Shown piece by piece: positions 4,324 to 7,274 of a stretch of DNA of 7,274 nucleotides. The notes under the pieces were generated by a model that had not been told where the DNA came from, made no database searches, and saw only the letters and a program-made list of their open reading frames with translations. The position numbers were made by a program, and so were the translations under genes. Origin of the DNA: Acholeplasmataceae bacterium UBA2284 (GTDB lineage: Bacteria; Bacillota_I; Bacilli_A; Acholeplasmatales; Acholeplasmataceae); assembly GCA_002345705.1 (NCBI GenBank), contig DDWO01000001.1:76992-84265 (forward strand). Reading direction: 5' to 3'. How positions within the stretch are numbered: the stretch's first letter is position 1; each line of letters begins with the position of its first letter.

Positions 4324-5752
4324 ACGTTCCTCTTAAACCAGGGTTTGATTCATAGTAATCGAGTTGATTTGCTATATCATTAACCTTCGCTTCAAAATAC
4401 CATTCTATATTTCTTAAACCAAACTTAAGATTCATCTTTGCATTATCAACATCATCATTATAAAGTGCCTTTTGTACTTCATATAAAGTGCTAAATGCTT
4501 CATATGAGAACAAATGATTGTCTGGATTGATTAACTCTCTTAAATATCCTTCGTATTCTAATTGATATTCCTCAAACTTAAGGATTTTATCAACCAATGG
4601 ATGTGGATAGTCTTCAACATTTAAAATCGCTTTATTCAAATTACCCCACTGATAGATATCAGCACCAACTGTCCAGTTGGAAAAGACTTGAGAGCCATCC
4701 CATCCTTGAGCTAAACCGTGATCATAATCATAAGGAATCATCATCCATTTGTTTTCTATATTGTTGTGATAAAGGTAATAGTTATTTCCCATTGCTCTAT
4801 AATCATCTGGATTACCAAGTAAAACACCAACTGCTAAATACTTTAAAAACATGGACACATCAAAATTCGCTTCTATATAGTTTTTGAAATTCGATCCTGT
4901 TCTTTGATTGATTTCATAGATGAAATTGATTAATTCAGTATGATCATTGATTTTTTTATTGGTTTTTAAATCATATGCAGGTCGATAATTTAACGATTCA
5001 TCCTTGATTCCTATCGCGTTTTGCGGATAGTTTAATCCTAGGTTTGCAGGACCAAATTGCTGCCATAACGATTTATATAGATTACCATTGGATTCTAGTT
5101 TATCTAGTCTTCTTTGGATGAAATCCTTGTCGATTGGCTCAAATATCGTATAAATGCCATAAAAATGTGTTGTATTACCTATTTGAATATAAAACTTTGC
5201 TAAGGTTGTATGAGCCGCGAATACACCCATTTGATTGAATAAATCCATGGAATACTTCTCAGTTAAGTAGGTAGCATCCTCATTGCGGTTAAATTTCATA
5301 TCAAGTTCTTCAACCTCGAATACTTTTCTCTTATCATTTTGTGGATTAAAATCTGCGTTGAATTTCACCTTAAAATGTGAAAGATTAAGTGAACCATCAT
5401 CATTTTGGATTCTAACTCTTGAAAGATTTCCTCTCGTTCTAAATCCAACTTCAGTAATCTCAAACTCACCCTCACTATCAGAATAAATCATGTTGGCATT
5501 CGCATAAAAATCAGTTCGATAATTACCATACTGATTATAATAAGCCTTCATTTTGCTATCTAAATTATTCCATTCACTTTGTGAAATGACAATCTTGATT
5601 GTTTTTTCAATCTCATCGTTAAAAAGACGATCAAAACCAATGACCTTAGCTTCTGGAAGTGGAACTGGATCTTTAGGTATAACTACATAGTCACAGGATG
5701 ACAGTATGAGTAACATAAGGATAGATATAAGAATGACACTGATTTTTTTCAT
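4322..5752 (-). CDS. CotH-kinase-family surface lipoprotein
   Basis: A 476-residue protein that should be exported and lipid-anchored. Residues 1-20 are a signal peptide (KK, hydrophobic stretch, then the lipobox LSSC with C20 as lipidated residue). The CotH domain covers about 50-455: FRTRGNLSR (104-112, the family's RxRGN motif), KVKFN (128-132), FYGIYTIFEPIDKDFI (197-212, conserved E205), LYK (225-227), GNPDDYR (313-319) followed by NNYYLY, and WMMIPYDYDHG (336-346). In spore-coat CotH, acidic residues at the last two motifs hold metal and support an atypical protein kinase; D317, D342 and D344 are their likely counterparts. Here all motifs are present, so an active enzyme is plausible, but substrate and activity are unproven. 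The ribosome site is weak (only purine-rich AAGAGA), though the signal peptide fixes the start. It has its own promoter and terminator and follows a secreted propeller gene. Confidence 0.92.
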   Translation of the reverse strand: MKKISVILISILMLLILSSCDYVVIPKDPVPLPEAKVIGFDRLFNDEIEKTIKIVISQSEWNNLDSKMKAYYNQYGNYRTDFYANANMIYSDSEGEFEITEVGFRTRGNLSRVRIQNDDGSLNLSHFKVKFNADFNPQNDKRKVFEVEELDMKFNRNEDATYLTEKYSMDLFNQMGVFAAHTTLAKFYIQIGNTTHFYGIYTIFEPIDKDFIQRRLDKLESNGNLYKSLWQQFGPANLGLNYPQNAIGIKDESLNYRPAYDLKTNKKINDHTELINFIYEINQRTGSNFKNYIEANFDVSMFLKYLAVGVLLGNPDDYRAMGNNYYLYHNNIENKWMMIPYDYDHGLAQGWDGSQVFSNWTVGADIYQWGNLNKAILNVEDYPHPLVDKILKFEEYQLEYEGYLRELINPDNHLFSYEAFSTLYEVQKALYNDDVDNAKMNLKFGLRNIEWYFEAKVNDIANQLDYYESNPGLRGT

Positions 5753-5800
5753 ACTTTTCTCTTTTCTTGAACTGCTTTATATTAGATGATTGATTTCATT

Positions 5801-5830
5801 TGCACGATTTATTATATCATAATGCACGAT
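5801..5830. repeat. Direct repeats TGCACGAT flanking the CotH-gene -10
   Basis: Two identical 8-base copies, TGCACGAT at 5801-5808 and 5823-5830, start 22 bases apart (about two helical turns) and enclose the -10 hexamer at 5811-5816. Identical, helically phased boxes over a promoter suggest an operator; no regulator is known from this window. Confidence 0.5.
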
Positions 5831-5839
5831 AAAAAAGAA
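5811..5839 (-). promoter_or_regulatory. Extended -10 promoter of the CotH-family gene
   Basis: Minus-strand TGATATAAT (5819-5811) is a perfect extended -10. The -35 region (TTCTTT, 5839-5834) is poor and lies in the U-tract of the propeller terminator. The leader to the start codon is about 50 bases. Confidence 0.65.
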
Positions 5840-5858
5840 AAAGCCAAATCGGCTTTTT
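5831..5858 (-). terminator. Intrinsic terminator of the beta-propeller gene
   Basis: Minus-strand AAAAAGCC-GATTT-GGCTTTTT is an 8-bp stem (5858-5851 with 5845-5838) followed by C and six T (5836-5831), 12 bases after the stop codon. Confidence 0.88.
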
Positions 5859-5870
5859 CAGTTTGAATGT

Positions 5871-7274
5871 TTATTTATTTTCACCATCTAAATTGACTTC
5901 AAACAGGATGCTTTCTAATACCTCGTTGGTTGCTAAGTCGTAGCTCACCATTTGACTATAAGAAAGTGTGTATATGACACCTTTATTATTACCAAATACA
6001 TCAATATAGACTCCGCGGTCAATACCTGAATAATAGTTAAATTCATCTTGACTGATTACGATTGGATCACTAATGATATCATTAGGATCTGCTGCATCAA
6101 AATTGATATAGAAAACTAAGAATTGACTTACATAAGTATAATTCCAGGAACTATCATATTTCCAGCTCATCACTGGGAATGCAATGATATTATGCTTTGG
6201 AGATACAATCATCGCCTTTGGATTATAGGAAGCCTCAGAATATGAATAGGAATATATGCTATCTTCATCCACTGCACTTAAGATATAGGAATCTACTGCG
6301 TCTGATTCACTCTTTAATTCTGTTGTTCCACTAATCATAAATGCTGAAAGTCTAAGTCCATTGACCCATCCATTGGAATCTGCATTAAAGCCAAAGCCAA
6401 TTAAATTCGTTTTTTCATCATTCCATACATGAAGATATGTAGAGAATCCTGGTTCCTTTTCGATTGAAATGATTTGTGGATTAGATGGATTTTCTAAATC
6501 GATTGTATAGAGAGGGTCTGTTTGTTCAAATGTAACAACAAAGCCTCTATTTCCACTAAATCTTACTGATTTTACTGTTTCGTTTTCTAATCCTAAGCCT
6601 TCAGTAATTGAACCTACAATATCAAGTTCATCAGTGGAACTATTTTCCTTTAAAATATGAAGTTCATTATGAATAGGACTCCAAGAGCTTGTTACGACTC
6701 TAAAATATCCATTATATTCATCCATCCAATATTGATCGCTAACATATCCGGATAATACTTTTTGACCTGCATAAGTAACTGTTGAGTTTTCAACATCTAA
6801 ATTGTATTTAATAATTTGAGAATTTGTGCTGTATTGGCCAAATGAATAGGTGTAATAGGTTTGAACAGTATATAGTGAGTCTAAGGATGCATAAATCTCA
6901 GATACACTACCTAAAAATGCTTGTGAAGTCGTTTCAAAGGTTTCAATATTGAATCCTGTTAAAACTGTCATCCCTTGAATAGGTACACCATCAAAGTAAT
7001 AAATATCGTTATAGCCTAGATAATTGGTGACTGTTACCCCATCTTCTGTTTTTCTAAACATTGGTCTTAATTCTTCTGTGTATAATGATTTATTTGAAAT
7101 TAAGAATAATGAATTATCAATAAGTCTGTGCTCATAGAAGTTTGAATCAGTTTCTAATGTATATTCAAGTTCTAGTGTTTCCTTGTCATAGACTCTAATA
7201 GCACCAGTGAATGCAGTATACATATAATCGTAGAGACCTGATCCATCAATATATTCGTAAGGTCTATAGTCATA
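5871..7274 (-). CDS. Secreted beta-propeller domain protein (COG4880/PF09826-like), C-terminal part
   Basis: The frame is open to the right edge, so at least 467 residues of the C-terminal part are seen and the start lies outside; the ATG at 7223 is internal, since 17 in-frame residues precede it. The text matches the bacterial 'beta-propeller domain' family distantly related to WD40: repeated blades with motifs such as MDEYNGYFRVVTSS (visible residues 184-197), SVRFSGNRGFVVTF (236-249), DPLYTIDL (253-260) and PGFSTYLH (275-282), and a late GVYIDVFGNNKGVIYTLS blade. It is rich in Tyr, Ser, Asn and Asp and has no Cys in the visible part, fitting an extracellular protein. Family members are predicted to be secreted or membrane-tethered with unknown role; the signal peptide would be off-window. 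A clear terminator separates it from the CotH gene, but both are surface proteins and could cooperate. Confidence 0.88.
   Translation of the reverse strand, partial: YDYRPYEYIDGSGLYDYMYTAFTGAIRVYDKETLELEYTLETDSNFYEHRLIDNSLFLISNKSLYTEELRPMFRKTEDGVTVTNYLGYNDIYYFDGVPIQGMTVLTGFNIETFETTSQAFLGSVSEIYASLDSLYTVQTYYTYSFGQYSTNSQIIKYNLDVENSTVTYAGQKVLSGYVSDQYWMDEYNGYFRVVTSSWSPIHNELHILKENSSTDELDIVGSITEGLGLENETVKSVRFSGNRGFVVTFEQTDPLYTIDLENPSNPQIISIEKEPGFSTYLHVWNDEKTNLIGFGFNADSNGWVNGLRLSAFMISGTTELKSESDAVDSYILSAVDEDSIYSYSYSEASYNPKAMIVSPKHNIIAFPVMSWKYDSSWNYTYVSQFLVFYINFDAADPNDIISDPIVISQDEFNYYSGIDRGVYIDVFGNNKGVIYTLSYSQMVSYDLATNEVLESILFEVNLDGENK

Noticed and set aside
4597..4887. Plus-strand frame of 96 codons
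   Set aside because: Antisense to the conserved C-terminal CotH motifs; composition is that of a shadow frame.
5283..5486. Plus-strand frame of 67 codons
   Set aside because: Antisense to the RxRGN region of the CotH gene, with no independent support.
1..7274. Mycoplasma-type genetic code with TGA as Trp
   Set aside because: All genes read full-length with TAA/TAG stops, the Trp codons checked are TGG, and no internal TGA has to be read through.

Overview
The window is AT-rich bacterial DNA with every recognisable gene on the minus strand, so transcription runs from high to low coordinates. Good Shine-Dalgarno sites (GGAGG, AAGGAG, GAGGTGA), several extended -10 promoters (TGnTATAAT) and short hairpin-plus-U-tract terminators suggest a low-GC Firmicute or a Mollicute-related lineage. 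All visible stops are TAA or TAG. Tryptophan codons I checked are TGG and no in-frame TGA has to be read through, so nothing calls for genetic code 4. An Acholeplasma/Izemoplasma-type organism is my best guess; this is inference from style and gene content, not a phylogenetic result.

Layout in the direction of transcription (right to left): (1) 7274-5871, the 3' part of a secreted beta-propeller protein (COG4880/PF09826-like) with its own terminator. (2) 5752-4322, a CotH-kinase-family lipoprotein with its own promoter and a strong terminator. (3) 4152-2156, a probable three-gene group: a thioredoxin-reductase-like ferredoxin/flavodoxin-NADP reductase without the CxxC motif, a small conserved protein of unknown function (125 aa), and an UPF0316/DUF2179-type membrane protein. 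(4) 2107-2033, tRNA-Val(GAC) with promoter and terminator, followed closely by a single-domain rhodanese (1953-1606) that has its own terminator. (5) 1515-235, a tight two-gene operon of a maltose/galactoside O-acetyltransferase-type enzyme and a DUF2161-type PD-(D/E)XK nuclease-like protein. (6) 143-1, the N-terminus of an NfnA/SudB-like ferredoxin-NADP reductase subunit that runs off the left edge.

The two right-hand genes encode exported proteins (a surface lipoprotein kinase-like protein and a propeller) and may act together outside the membrane. The middle and left genes are mainly cytoplasmic redox and housekeeping functions. There is no mobile element, CRISPR array, rRNA or obvious defence island. 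No stretch over 300 bases lacks a gene; the longest gap (4153-4321) holds a promoter, a small palindrome and a terminator. I see no clear new multi-gene system. The signals most worth a second look are a possible alternative RNA fold in the tRNA-Val/rhodanese leader, direct repeats bracketing the CotH promoter -10, and an abbreviated FNR with an unusual FAD-motif residue.

Two starts are revised from the longest reading frame: the small conserved protein (ATG at 3145 instead of GTG at 3166) and the FNR (ATG at 4152 instead of GTG at 4161). The propeller frame is open to the window edge, so its true start lies outside.
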